Source of the DNA: CAZAOY01 sp964486925
GTDB taxonomy: Bacteria; Bacillota; Clostridia; Oscillospirales; Ruminococcaceae
Length of the DNA stretch: 49,983 nucleotides
NCBI GenBank assembly: GCA_964486925.1
Contig: CAZAOY010000015.1
Span: 1-49,983 of the forward strand
Direction: 5' to 3'
Positions 32,367 through 42,155 of the stretch are shown here, in pieces. The notes beneath the pieces are model-generated. The model saw nothing but the letters and a program-made list of their open reading frames with translations. It was not told the origin of the DNA and did not search any database. The first letter of the stretch is position 1. Every line of letters begins with the position of its first letter. The translations under genes were made by a program, and so were the position numbers.

Positions 32367-34028
32367 TTAAACTAATTCGCTAAATAACCTCTGCCCTCTG
32401 GTAGAGATACCAACCCAACATAGTACAGTAAGCAGCGCATACACTACCCCTATAATTAGGTAGTATAACGCAGGAGGTATAGTATCACCTAAAACAAGTA
32501 GGTATAGGATAATCGGTGCACCGCTAATTAGAAAACCGAAACCCATGCTTAGTAATACCGAGGTGCTCTGCTTTATAACCGAAATCTCTGTGCTCCAGTC
32601 AAGCTTAGGGAAATGTAGGTTAACAAGTAGTCCTACGAAAGAGATTAAAATAGCGCATACAGCAGGGAAAACCGCAGTAAGGATGGTGTTTACAGGCGAA
32701 AATCCTTGGGTTATACCTATAGCAGCACCACATACAATCGCTACCGGAAGGGTTATTACAAGGTTAACCTTAATCTTAGCAAAGAAGAACGCACTATACC
32801 CTATTGGAAGTGACTTTATAATCCATATCTGTTTGCTCTCTAACGAGATGGAGGAAGCGGTGGTTGTGGTTAAACACATACAAAAGCATAGTATTGTTGT
32901 AACTATTACAAACATAGTATCATCACCGACTATCTTTAGCTCTGGGGTATTAAATATCTGCGCAAATGGACCGAAGTTAAAGATTAGCATAACGGTAAAC
33001 AGTACCATTAGCACGGGTCCCATAATTGTATTCATAACATAAAGCGAAGAGTCAAAGTAACGCTTTATCTCCTTTTGGAAGAGCGCTTTTTTAATGTTAC
33101 CGTCGCTAAAGCTTAGTGTTTTAACCTTGCTTTGGTAGTTCGCTACCGACTGACCAAATCCACTGGAGTAAACCTTTATAGCTAGGTAAAACGGTATAAT
33201 GCAGATTAAAATCAGATAAAGCAGTGATAGTATATTACCGTCAAAGATAAACTCCTTTATAAAGGTAAATGGAGGAAATTCCATAGCATTTAAAACCGAG
33301 GATTGCCCTGCTTGACTATTCTGATTAGCCATATCTACAGTGCTTGTAGTACTTGTCGTTATTAGAATAAATGAAACCAGTATAAGCATTGATAACACCG
33401 TAATAATCTTATCGGCAAACTTAAACTTTGAGCGCAGCTTTGCCATAATGCTGTTAATAAAATAGGTTAAAGCTACAAACAAAAGTGGAATTAGCAGTAT
33501 AATAAGGATACCACGTGGGATTATAAGTGGACTAGCTTTGTCCGCCACAAATACATAGGTTACAATACTGGGAAGGGTTATTAATGCAACAGCGCCTAGG
33601 TCGTATATATAGGTTGCTACAGTTTTGCTCATAACCACGATATCACGTTTGATTGGCAGTGCTAACAACATCTGGGCGTCATTGCTGGTTTTGTTGGCGG
33701 ACATTGAGGTTAAGGCTAGGACTAAGCCTAACATGGCGGCGGTAACAAAGTTTAACATAACGCCGTAATGTGCCTGACCCATCTGTGAAAAGGCTACGGT
33801 CTGGGTTACCGAGGTAGAAGTTAGCATTATAACGATTAAAGCACCAAATATTATTAGTGATCCGTACCCCGCTACCATCGTGCCCTTTCTCTTTTTATGG
33901 ATGATACCACCAATTACCACCATAAATTCCTTTTTAAGCAGTATGCTAAAGGATTTAAAGGTACTTACAGGTATGTTGCCATAGCCTAGGTTAGCGGTTG
34001 CTTGAGAAGTTATAGTATTATTTTTCAT
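32367..34028 (-). CDS. ABC-2-type exporter, membrane subunit
   Basis: 553 residues with 10-12 predicted membrane segments, built as two similar halves each led by a large loop. The start at 34028 (MKNNTITSQ) has GGAG 10 nt upstream; a longer in-frame start lies deeper inside the ATPase gene and is not supported. It overlaps the ATPase gene by 11 bp, so translation is coupled. The substrate is unknown; no bacteriocin, lantibiotic or resistance gene is adjacent. Confidence 0.88.
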   Translation of the reverse strand: MKNNTITSQATANLGYGNIPVSTFKSFSILLKKEFMVVIGGIIHKKRKGTMVAGYGSLIIFGALIVIMLTSTSVTQTVAFSQMGQAHYGVMLNFVTAAMLGLVLALTSMSANKTSNDAQMLLALPIKRDIVVMSKTVATYIYDLGAVALITLPSIVTYVFVADKASPLIIPRGILIILLIPLLFVALTYFINSIMAKLRSKFKFADKIITVLSMLILVSFILITTSTTSTVDMANQNSQAGQSSVLNAMEFPPFTFIKEFIFDGNILSLLYLILICIIPFYLAIKVYSSGFGQSVANYQSKVKTLSFSDGNIKKALFQKEIKRYFDSSLYVMNTIMGPVLMVLFTVMLIFNFGPFAQIFNTPELKIVGDDTMFVIVTTILCFCMCLTTTTASSISLESKQIWIIKSLPIGYSAFFFAKIKVNLVITLPVAIVCGAAIGITQGFSPVNTILTAVFPAVCAILISFVGLLVNLHFPKLDWSTEISVIKQSTSVLLSMGFGFLISGAPIILYLLVLGDTIPPALYYLIIGVVYALLTVLCWVGISTRGQRLFSELV

Positions 34029-34734
34029 CTTCGGTAAGCTCCATAAATACATTTTCAAGTGAACTGTCTTTGATGATATCCTCCATGTTGCCTGTTGTTA
34101 TAACCTTACCTTGCTTAATTATCGCAATGCGGTTACAAAGCTTCTGCGCAACGTCCAGTACATGGGTGGAGAAAACGATAATATTGCCCGCCTTACAAAA
34201 CTCCTGCATGGTATTTTTAAGGGTAAAGGAAGCACGTGGGTCAAGCCCTACAAATGGCTCATCTAGGATTAAAAGCTTTGGGCTATGTACAAACGCGGAG
34301 ATTAATGCAACCTTCTGCTTCATCCCATGTGAATAGGAGTTTAAAGGGTTGTTTAGATCCCCCATAATGTCAAACTCTGTAGCATACTTCTCGGTAAGCT
34401 CCTGTCGCACAGTCTTTGGAACACCAAAGACATCAGCGATAAAGTTAATGTACTGCATACCTGTAAGCTGATCGTAAAGATCCGGGTTATCAGGGATAAA
34501 GGCGATGTTTTGCTTAAAGGCGATAGGATCTTCTTTGATGTTAATCCCATTTAGGATAATCTCTCCAATCTCAAAGGACAGTATACCCGATACAGCCTTT
34601 AGGGTGGTGGTTTTTCCTGCTCCGTTTTGCCCTATAAATCCGAATAGGTCACCATCGTTAATGGTAAGGGATAGATCATCTACCGCTTTTTTGTTGCCGT
34701 GGTAGATCTTTGTGTAGTTTTTAATCTCTAACAT
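34018..34734 (-). CDS. ABC transporter ATP-binding protein
   Basis: Energises the permease encoded directly after it. 238 residues from the ATG at 34734, 5 nt after GGGAG. Walker A GQNGAGKTT (about 36-44), a signature of the ABC-2 type (SYSHGMKQKVAL), Walker B LLILDEP, D-loop GLDP and switch FSTHVLD. A 15-bp palindrome lies in its upstream region and may be an operator. Confidence 0.95.
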   Translation of the reverse strand: MLEIKNYTKIYHGNKKAVDDLSLTINDGDLFGFIGQNGAGKTTTLKAVSGILSFEIGEIILNGINIKEDPIAFKQNIAFIPDNPDLYDQLTGMQYINFIADVFGVPKTVRQELTEKYATEFDIMGDLNNPLNSYSHGMKQKVALISAFVHSPKLLILDEPFVGLDPRASFTLKNTMQEFCKAGNIIVFSTHVLDVAQKLCNRIAIIKQGKVITTGNMEDIIKDSSLENVFMELTEDEK

Positions 34735-34761
34735 GAAAACTCCCATTCTCCGATTAGGTTT

Positions 34762-34776
34762 GTACCAAAATGGTAC
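34762..34776. promoter_or_regulatory. Small palindrome upstream of the ABC operon
   Basis: GTACCA-AAA-TGGTAC, 6-bp perfect arms, 28 bp before the ATPase start and 28 bp beyond the mutS end region boundary. Position fits a repressor site; no clear promoter boxes could be paired with it and no regulator gene is adjacent. Confidence 0.3.
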
Positions 34777-34804
34777 TCTAATGCGGCTTATAATAGTTAC
34801 TATA

Positions 34805-37426
34805 TTAAATCAGCTTCTTTAGCTGGTATACTAGATTTAGCGCCTCTAGAGGGGTTAGGCTGTCTACGTTTGTCTGGGACAGCTTTTGGATTACAGGGTT
34901 AGCTTTGGTTTCCATCGCAAGCTGTGGTAGCTCGGTGGTTATAGTATGGCTAGTTTTAACATTCCTCACCTTGACGGATCTATCGGATTCTGCCGCTTCG
35001 CCCTCAAGTCCTGCCAGTACCTCCTTAGCACGGGTAATTACCTTGCTTGGTACACCTGCAAGCTTTGCAACCTCGATACCGTAGCTATCATCCGCAGGGC
35101 CTGATACGATCTTACGCAGAAAGGTTATATCGTCCCCATTCTTTTGTACCGCTATGCTTAGGTTTTTTATACAGTCAGACTGCTGTTCAAGATCGGTAAG
35201 CTCGTGGTAGTGGGTAGCAAACATGGTTTTGCAGGATAACTGCTTTGTATTAGTTATATATTCTATAACTGCTCTAGCTATGCTCATCCCGTCAAAGGTA
35301 GAGGTTCCCCGACCTATTTCGTCTAGGATAATAAGGCTACGGTTTGTGGCATTCTTTAGGATGTGTGCCACCTCGTCCATCTCTACCATAAAGGTTGACC
35401 GACCCGAGCTTAGGTCGTCGGATGCACCAATTCTGGTAAATACCTTATCGCACACCGATATAGAGGCGGACTTAGCAGGCACAAACCCACCCATCTGTGC
35501 GAGTATGGTTATTATAGCTACCTGACGCATATAGGTAGACTTACCCGACATGTTAGGCCCTGTAATAACCACCGCCTTGTGCGCCTTGCAGTCAAGATAG
35601 GTGTCGTTTGCGATAAACACTCCGCCCTCCATCATCTGCTCGATAACAGGATGACGTCCATCCACAATGTCAATCTCCCCGCTCGTTACCATGGTAGGCC
35701 TAACATAGTTGTTCACCCTTGCAACCACCGCTAGGCTTATGATAAAGTCAAGGTATCCGATTGCGGTTGCACTCGACTGGATTAGCGATACCTGATTTGA
35801 GATTTTTTCTATTATCTCGCCAAATAAAACCGCCTCAAGTGCTAACATCTTATCATTGGCAGAGAGGATCTTATCCTCTAGTCCTTTAAGCTCCTGCGTT
35901 ATATATCTTTCGCAGTTTGCTAAAGTCTGCTTTCTAATGTAATGGTCTGGTACTTGAGAGAGGTTTGAGCGGGTTATCTCTATGTAATAGCCAAAGACAC
36001 GGTTGTAGCTAACCTTAAGGTTTTTAATCCCACTGCTCTCCCTCTCCCGCTTCTCTAGGTCATCAAGGTAGGATTTTACGTTATCCTTAAGCTTCCTATA
36101 CTCGTCAAGCTCGCCAGAGTAGCCGTCATTTATAACTCCACCATCCTTTAATAAAGCGGCAGGGTTATCGATAATAGCGGTATCGATAAGCAGACACAGA
36201 TCCTCTAACGCAAAGATACTGTTGTTAATTGAGGTTAGCTGGCTGGACTTAGTCTGGCTTAGCAGTGATTTAATCTGTGGTAGCTTTTTGATAGCCTGAC
36301 CAAAGGATTTAACATCACGAGGGGTGGCGGTGTTATAAAGTACCTTTGTAATAATACGTTCAATATCAAAAAATCCGTTTAGCTGTAGAACTAGTTCATC
36401 ACGTAGACCATCATTTTGATAAAGCTCCTCCACCGCATTATGTCTACGGGTGATATCACCGATATTAACAAGCGGCTGCTCGATAGATTTTCTAAGGAAA
36501 CGTTTACCCATAGCGGTAGAGGTTTTGTCGATAACCCCTAGCAGGGTGCCGTGTTTTTGTTTGGTCTTTAGATTTTCGGTAAGCTCTAGGTTACGTCTGG
36601 CGGTAATATCAATATCCAGATACTCACCGGTTTCGTAGTAGGTTACGGTGGTGATACGTCTAGCGCCGTCCTTTTGGGTGGAGTTAATATAGTCGATTAG
36701 AGTACCTACGACGTCTATTAGTAGGTCGTTGTTTAGTTCAAGCAGACGCTTCTTTGCGTCGGGGGTAAAGTGGTTGTTAAAGACGTTTTGGTTATGTACC
36801 CGATCGTTATTCTTATCCGATACAATACCGCAGATACAGGATAGCTTGTCCTTAATAAAAGCACAGGTACTGGTCAGCGTTACAAATTCATCGTTAAAGA
36901 TTATCTCGGAAGGGGAGAAGCGTGTAAGCTCATTTATAAGATCGGTTTGGATCTCGTTTGTCTTTTTGCCGGTTACCTGTAGCTCTCCTGTGGAGATATC
37001 CGCTGTACAGATACCGTATTCATCCCCCTTTACAAAGATACAGCACAGAAAGTTGTTCTGGCTGTCGTCTAACATGCTATCCTCAATAAGCGTACCGGGG
37101 GTGATAACACGCACTACCTCACGGGTTACAAGCCCTTTTATGGGGGTGTTGTCGTCTATCTGTTCACAGATAGCTACCTTGTAGCCCTTTTGGATTAGTC
37201 GTTTTATGTAGATCTCACAGCTGTGGTAGGGGACACCACACATTGGTGCACGTTCCTCTAACCCGCAATCTCGTCCTGTAAGGGTAAGCTCTAGCTCCTT
37301 TGAAGCAAGGATAGCATCGCCGAAAAACATCTCATAAAAATCCCCTAGCCTAAAGAATAGGATGTGGTCTTTATGATCTTCTTTTATCTTTAGATACTGT
37401 TCCATCATTGGTGACATCTTTTTCAA
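34805..37426 (-). CDS. mutS: DNA mismatch repair protein MutS
   Basis: Recognises mismatches and starts repair. 873 residues from a TTG at 37426 giving MKKMSPMMEQYLKIK. AGAGG lies 8 nt upstream and the distance to the PMM motif equals that in Bacillus MutS; the open frame runs 43 codons further upstream into non-homologous sequence. Mismatch-binding motif GDFYEMF near the N-terminus, connector, core and clamp domains, Walker A GPNMSGKST at 623-631, Walker B LIILDEIGRGTSTFDG. mutL, which usually follows, is not next to it. Confidence 0.96.
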   Translation of the reverse strand: MKKMSPMMEQYLKIKEDHKDHILFFRLGDFYEMFFGDAILASKELELTLTGRDCGLEERAPMCGVPYHSCEIYIKRLIQKGYKVAICEQIDDNTPIKGLVTREVVRVITPGTLIEDSMLDDSQNNFLCCIFVKGDEYGICTADISTGELQVTGKKTNEIQTDLINELTRFSPSEIIFNDEFVTLTSTCAFIKDKLSCICGIVSDKNNDRVHNQNVFNNHFTPDAKKRLLELNNDLLIDVVGTLIDYINSTQKDGARRITTVTYYETGEYLDIDITARRNLELTENLKTKQKHGTLLGVIDKTSTAMGKRFLRKSIEQPLVNIGDITRRHNAVEELYQNDGLRDELVLQLNGFFDIERIITKVLYNTATPRDVKSFGQAIKKLPQIKSLLSQTKSSQLTSINNSIFALEDLCLLIDTAIIDNPAALLKDGGVINDGYSGELDEYRKLKDNVKSYLDDLEKRERESSGIKNLKVSYNRVFGYYIEITRSNLSQVPDHYIRKQTLANCERYITQELKGLEDKILSANDKMLALEAVLFGEIIEKISNQVSLIQSSATAIGYLDFIISLAVVARVNNYVRPTMVTSGEIDIVDGRHPVIEQMMEGGVFIANDTYLDCKAHKAVVITGPNMSGKSTYMRQVAIITILAQMGGFVPAKSASISVCDKVFTRIGASDDLSSGRSTFMVEMDEVAHILKNATNRSLIILDEIGRGTSTFDGMSIARAVIEYITNTKQLSCKTMFATHYHELTDLEQQSDCIKNLSIAVQKNGDDITFLRKIVSGPADDSYGIEVAKLAGVPSKVITRAKEVLAGLEGEAAESDRSVKVRNVKTSHTITTELPQLAMETKANPVIQKLSQTNVDSLTPLEALNLVYQLKKLI

Positions 37427-37622
37427 AGCAATATCCTCTTGGTTTTTATTTATGTAGTATAAAAGATATGGAATGTAATATAAGTATCCAAATATGCAAC
37501 ACCGATAGTTTTGGTTACCCAGTTTAACTACCAACCCAACAAATTTAACCTTCAATACTACATTCCTAATCTTTATTCGTTATTTTTATACGGAATTTGA
37601 CAAATTGTATTATTATATCAAA

Positions 37623-38027
37623 TTATTGACAACCTGCACAGCTTGAACAGCTTCCGCCACAGCTTTCAGGTAAGACACAGGTGTCAGGGTCTTCTCCGTT
37701 TACGCACATCTTAAGGATAGCGTTGATATCATTCATCATGCTGTCTAATGACTGTCTTGCGTTGTTAAAGTTGTTCATATTTTCATTCGACATGATGGTT
37801 TGGTATGCCGCCTTTAGTTCTTCGTTTAAAGCTTTTACCTTCTCCTCGTCCTTGCCTTCTTCGCCGATAATGGTGTTTAGCTTAACCTTTAACAGATTAA
37901 AGTTGTTTATAAGCTCCTGTAACTCTTGGTCGTCGTCGTTTGCCTGTCTAGCGGCAACAAAATTTTTGTACTGCTCGCTGGCTTGGATACCCTTGCCCAT
38001 CTCTCTTGCTTTTAGAATTAAATCCAT
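37623..38027 (-). CDS. YlbF/YmcA-family protein with cysteine-rich tail
   Basis: 134 residues. The N-terminal 100 residues are an all-helical YlbF-type domain (MDLILKAREMGKGIQASEQY...). In Bacillus, YlbF and YmcA act with YaaT as a complex that binds iron-sulphur clusters and directs RNase Y. The C-terminal tail holds six cysteines (108, 117, 123, 127, 130, 133) ending CGGSCSSCAGCQ, a plausible metal or Fe-S site. AAGGAG upstream. The miaB-ylbF-mutS order supports the assignment. Confidence 0.88.
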   Translation of the reverse strand: MDLILKAREMGKGIQASEQYKNFVAARQANDDDQELQELINNFNLLKVKLNTIIGEEGKDEEKVKALNEELKAAYQTIMSNENMNNFNNARQSLDSMMNDINAILKMCVNGEDPDTCVLPESCGGSCSSCAGCQ

Positions 38028-38073
38028 CTTTCTTCTCCTTGTTATTTATATATACTAATATATTTATCTTGAT

Positions 38074-39504
38074 CTAGCCAGCTATCGCATTACCGATAAG
38101 TGCCCAGTCTAATGAATGCGTGATTAACACCTTAACAAAGCTACCGATTAAACTCTCATCCCCGTAGAGATCTACAATTAAATTTTCACTCGATTTACCC
38201 GTTAGCAGCATGCCGCTACTGTCGGTTCTACCTCTACCATCGACCAAAACCGTTAGGGTCTTGCCAATGTAGCTATCAAGCTTTCCTTTACCCAGTTCAT
38301 CCTGTAGCTGTAAAAGCTCGCTAAACCAACGTGACTTTTCCTCGCGGCTTACAGGGTCGTCCATCTCCATTGCCTTAGTACCTACCCGTTTAGAGTAGAT
38401 AAAGGTAAATAGCGAATCATATCTAACCCGCCTTAACAGTTCAAGGGTTAGGTTAAAGTCCTCATAGCTTTCGCCCGGAAAACCTACGATAATGTCGCTT
38501 GTAAAGAGTATCCCCGGGATTCTATCCCGAGCGTAGTCTACGATCTGAAGGTACTGAGAGATATTGTAATGGCGGTTCATTAAGGATAGTATCCGATCGC
38601 TCCCCGACTGAACGGGTAGGTGGAAATGGTTACATACCTTTTCACATTCTGCCATAGTATCTATAAGCTCGGTGGTTGCGTCGCGTGGATGGGAGGTTAA
38701 AAACCTAATCCAAAAGTCACCCTTAATAGCGTTAATCATCCGCAGAAGCTTTGGAAAGTTTACATCTTCCTCTAGCCCCTTACCATATGAGTTAACGTTT
38801 TGTCCTAAAAGGGTTATCTCCTTGTACCCCTCGTTTATGAGAGCGGTACATTCTGCTATGATATCACTGCTAGCACGGGAACGCTCCCGCCCTCGCACTA
38901 ACGGCACTACGCAGTAGGTACAAAAATTGTTGCACCCGTACATAATAGGAACCCACGCTTTAAGCTTACCCTCCCGCTTAATGGGAACGTCCTCTACAAT
39001 AAGGTTATCATTCATGGTGATATCCACTACCATCTCGTTCTCACTAAGCGCTTTGTAGATTAGGTAGGGGAGGGTATGTATTACATGTGTTCCAAAGATC
39101 ATATCCACATGTGGGTAGCTTTTCTTAATCTTATCTGTAATATGCTGTTGCTGTGCCATACAGCCGCATAACCCGATAATCATATCGGGTTTTCTGCGTT
39201 TTTTATGCTTTAGCGCTCCGAGATTTCCAAACACCCTATCCTCGGCGTTCTCGCGCACGGCGCAGGTGTTATAGATAACCAGATCTGCTTCCTCGGGGGA
39301 ATCGATTAGGGTATACCCCATAAGGGTTACCAGACCCTTTATCTTCTCGCCGTCGTTAGCGTTTTGCACACAGCCGTAGGTACGGATATGGGCTAACGGT
39401 TTTTTATCGTTAGTTACGTTAGTGAGTATGCGTTCCCTTACCAGAGAGATATATCTATCGTGGCAGTTTTCGTTTATATCATTATCCTTTTGTCTATCGC
39501 TCAA
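38074..39504 (-). CDS. miaB: tRNA-2-methylthio-N6-isopentenyladenosine-37 synthase MiaB
   Basis: Radical SAM methylthiotransferase acting on tRNA A37. 476 residues from a TTG behind AGAGGTGA. N-terminal UPF0004 domain with three cluster cysteines (RTYGCVQN, NTCAVRENA, GLCGCMAQQ), radical SAM motif YGCNNFCTYC (CxxxCxxC), and a C-terminal TRAM domain. The N-terminal GCxQN reads GCVQNANDGE, slightly unlike the usual GCQMN-type order. First gene of the miaB-ylbF-mutS run. The substrate-making miaA is not in the window. Confidence 0.94.
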   Translation of the reverse strand: MSDRQKDNDINENCHDRYISLVRERILTNVTNDKKPLAHIRTYGCVQNANDGEKIKGLVTLMGYTLIDSPEEADLVIYNTCAVRENAEDRVFGNLGALKHKKRRKPDMIIGLCGCMAQQQHITDKIKKSYPHVDMIFGTHVIHTLPYLIYKALSENEMVVDITMNDNLIVEDVPIKREGKLKAWVPIMYGCNNFCTYCVVPLVRGRERSRASSDIIAECTALINEGYKEITLLGQNVNSYGKGLEEDVNFPKLLRMINAIKGDFWIRFLTSHPRDATTELIDTMAECEKVCNHFHLPVQSGSDRILSLMNRHYNISQYLQIVDYARDRIPGILFTSDIIVGFPGESYEDFNLTLELLRRVRYDSLFTFIYSKRVGTKAMEMDDPVSREEKSRWFSELLQLQDELGKGKLDSYIGKTLTVLVDGRGRTDSSGMLLTGKSSENLIVDLYGDESLIGSFVKVLITHSLDWALIGNAIAG

Positions 39505-39586
39505 TTTAATTCACCTCTTATTTTATTACCTCGCTATTAATAGTTATTATGTGTTCAGTGTTAGCAAAGTAATACCATCCATAAAA

Positions 39587-39615
39587 ATTATACCACGAAA
39601 TCTGTCATTTGTAAA
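39587..39615 (-). promoter_or_regulatory. Promoter of miaB-ylbF-mutS
   Basis: On the minus strand: TTTACA (39610-39615), 17-bp spacer, TATAAT (39587-39592), about 80 bp before the miaB start. Separates this group from the aldo/keto reductase gene upstream. Confidence 0.75.
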
Positions 39616-39647
39616 GGAAATTTGCAGATACATTTATTAATATGTAT

Positions 39648-40637
39648 TTATCCTATTATCTGTTCGATCTTTGCAAGCTCGTCTGCGGTAAAGTCTAGGT
39701 TTTCTATAGTTTTAACATTCTCGATAATCTGCTTACTGCTACTTGCTCCGATTAGAGCGGAGGTAACACGTCCGCCACGTAGTACCCATGCAAGTGCTAG
39801 CTGTGGTAGAGTCTGGCCACGGGTAGCGGCTAGATCGTTTAGCTGATTTAGCTGACCGATTAACTTATCGGTGATAGACTCCTTCCTTAGCGATGAGTTT
39901 GTAAAGGTTGCTCTAGAACCCTCTGGGATACCGTTTAGGTAACGTGGGGTAAGCAGGCCTTGTGCAAGCGGGCAAAAAGCAATCGATCCTATACCCTCTT
40001 GATCTAATACATCCTGTAGTCCGCCCTCAATCCAGCGGTTAATCATACTATAGCTAGGCTGATGGATTAAGCATGGGATACCCATCGATTTTAGGATAGA
40101 GGATGCCTTTTTGGTGGTATCTGCGTCATAGCTAGAGATTCCTACATATAAGGCTTTGCCGCTTGTTACCGCAGTAGCTAAAGCAGACATAGTTTCCTCT
40201 AGAGGGGTGGTGCTGTTGTAGCAGTGGGAGTAGAAGATATCAACATAATCAATCCCCATACGTTTAAGGCTTTGGTCTAGGGAAGCAATTAGGTATTTAC
40301 GTGATGATCCTTTGCCGCCGTATGGGCCGTCCCACATATCATACCCCGCCTTAGTGGAGATTATAAGCTCATCACGGTAAGTAGAAAAGCTTTCCTTTAG
40401 CACCTTACCAAAGGTTTCTTCAGCAGAGCCGGGAACAGGGCCGTAGTTGTTTGCTAGGTCAAAGTGGGTGATACCCAAATCAAATGCTGTGTGTAACATA
40501 TCCTTGCTGTTGTCGTATGGTTTGTTTGAACCAAAGTTTTGCCATAGTCCCAGAGAGATAGCAGGCAGGTAAAGTCCGCTGTTACCACATTTTCTGTAAG
40601 GCATGTTGTCGTATCTTGTTTTATCCGCTTTGTACAT
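39648..40637 (-). CDS. Aldo/keto reductase, YghZ-like (L-glyceraldehyde 3-phosphate reductase family)
   Basis: NADPH-dependent reductase of 329 residues from the ATG at 40637 (MYKADKTRYDNMPYRKCG), 8 nt after GGAGG. TIM barrel with the tetrad Asp and Tyr in HFDLANNYG, Lys in ISTKAGYD and His in FYSHCY. Long similarity by eye to E. coli YghZ (SLGLWxNFG, GSAEExFGKxL, ALYVGISSY, IHQPSYxxxNRW), but the C-terminus is about 15 residues shorter. The E. coli enzyme detoxifies L-glyceraldehyde 3-phosphate and methylglyoxal; the substrate here is inferred. Confidence 0.88.
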   Translation of the reverse strand: MYKADKTRYDNMPYRKCGNSGLYLPAISLGLWQNFGSNKPYDNSKDMLHTAFDLGITHFDLANNYGPVPGSAEETFGKVLKESFSTYRDELIISTKAGYDMWDGPYGGKGSSRKYLIASLDQSLKRMGIDYVDIFYSHCYNSTTPLEETMSALATAVTSGKALYVGISSYDADTTKKASSILKSMGIPCLIHQPSYSMINRWIEGGLQDVLDQEGIGSIAFCPLAQGLLTPRYLNGIPEGSRATFTNSSLRKESITDKLIGQLNQLNDLAATRGQTLPQLALAWVLRGGRVTSALIGASSSKQIIENVKTIENLDFTADELAKIEQIIG

Positions 40638-40664
40638 ATCCATTTCCTCCATTATTTTACTTAA

Positions 40665-42089
40665 TTATACCTCAAAGAGAGCTTTCGCCTCTTTTTTAGT
40701 CATGTTAGTAACCGAGATAGGCTCTTTACTCTCGGCGTAGCAGTAGATCTTAAGATCACAGCCATCATTAGCTTTTTGGAGTATAGTCTGCGAAAACTCC
40801 ACCTTTACAATCTTCTCCCGTGGAACGAAAGCGGTATAGATCTTAAAGGCTTTAGTATAACGAAAGGTGTAGTAGTCGCCGTTTTTGCCCATACCTGTAT
40901 GCCAGAATGCAATGGTCTTTACAACTAAAAACCACACAGCTATAGTAAGCGCCATAATCCCCACAAACCAGATGGTATCGGAGAACCGTTTAAAGATCTT
41001 TGAGAGTAAAAAAACCACCAATGCTATCCCTAAGATAATGTTAATAGGTAGTATTATAAACCTAAACAAAAACGGTTTTAGCGGCTTTAGCTGGTTTTCG
41101 GCAGGGGATACCTCTGGGAATATCAGCGAGATCTCAGCACCCATATTCTTTTTACTTCCGCTTGGAATAAACACAGGATGTTCGTTTTTTTGTTTTCCAT
41201 AACCGTTACAGGTAATAAATCCTGAATACATCCTAAATAAACGTGTAAGCACCGATTGGGAGAGTAAAACGTTGTTAATTCTACTGCTGTTAATAAGATA
41301 CCTTCTCTTTGTCAATACTCCCGAGGAGATTAAAAGCTTCTTTTTCTGCCGTGAAACTATAAAATTTAAGTTTCTAAGTAGGTTTATTAAAAAGGATATA
41401 ACCCATCCGCCCAGAAGTATATAGGTGATAATCGCCGCGATAGGCGGGACGGAGATTGCCAGAGCTTCTGTTAGCTTTGTAGCGTTATCTAACATCATAG
41501 CGTTAATGTCACGGTCGATTACCTTACCCGCAAAGGAGATAAAGGTTGCTGTAAAGATTATCCCTGTAAAGGTGTTTGAGTAGATAAGCGAGAGGATAAA
41601 AACCTCCCATGTTTTAGCTTGGTAGGATATCTTAACCCCGCCCTTTGTAGGGACGGTTGTGTTTACAAAGTTTTCGAGTAGCGGTATCTGTGAGGTTTTA
41701 ATGGTACACTTTATATCAGATTTCTTTTTATGTCCCGCATCGGTATCGATATACACATTAGAAGCACCGATAAAGCGGTAAAAAAATGGAACTTCCACAA
41801 GCAGTATAGTAATATTTTTGTAGGGCATAAATACCTGCTGTTGCAAAAAAAGCCCGTTTTTAACCTTAATACCCTTGGTATTTATGGAGTATCCAGAGAT
41901 TAGGTAGCGGATAACCCCAAAGGTTATAATTAGCAGTAGGGTGAGCACGTCGATCCATGTCCCACGCAGCCATGCTATAAGACCCATTGGGGTGAATATT
42001 AGCGCTCTTATCAGTGGGATTAGTAGCAGTAAAAGATATTTAGCGGCGTTTGCTATAATGGTAATAGGGTGAAATCTTTTCTTAGTCAC
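40665..42089 (-). CDS. Membrane protein with bacterial PH (bPH2/DUF304) domains, YdbT-like
   Basis: 474 residues from a GTG behind AGGAGGT. Pairs of membrane segments (about residues 15-65, 165-245, 340-390) alternate with three soluble bPH2 domains: SINTKGIKVKNGLFLQQQ, ISSGVLTKRRYLINSSRI and FRYTKAFKIYTAFVPREKI. This is the YdbT layout. In Bacillus ydbT stands next to ydbS, which is absent here. The family role is unknown, with envelope or competence-related proposals only. Confidence 0.82.
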   Translation of the reverse strand: MTKKRFHPITIIANAAKYLLLLLIPLIRALIFTPMGLIAWLRGTWIDVLTLLLIITFGVIRYLISGYSINTKGIKVKNGLFLQQQVFMPYKNITILLVEVPFFYRFIGASNVYIDTDAGHKKKSDIKCTIKTSQIPLLENFVNTTVPTKGGVKISYQAKTWEVFILSLIYSNTFTGIIFTATFISFAGKVIDRDINAMMLDNATKLTEALAISVPPIAAIITYILLGGWVISFLINLLRNLNFIVSRQKKKLLISSGVLTKRRYLINSSRINNVLLSQSVLTRLFRMYSGFITCNGYGKQKNEHPVFIPSGSKKNMGAEISLIFPEVSPAENQLKPLKPFLFRFIILPINIILGIALVVFLLSKIFKRFSDTIWFVGIMALTIAVWFLVVKTIAFWHTGMGKNGDYYTFRYTKAFKIYTAFVPREKIVKVEFSQTILQKANDGCDLKIYCYAESKEPISVTNMTKKEAKALFEV

Positions 42090-42155
42090 AAAATACCTCC
42101 TAATAAGATAACCGCTAAGGTCAATAGACCATCATAGTTGGTCCTTTGACAATTG

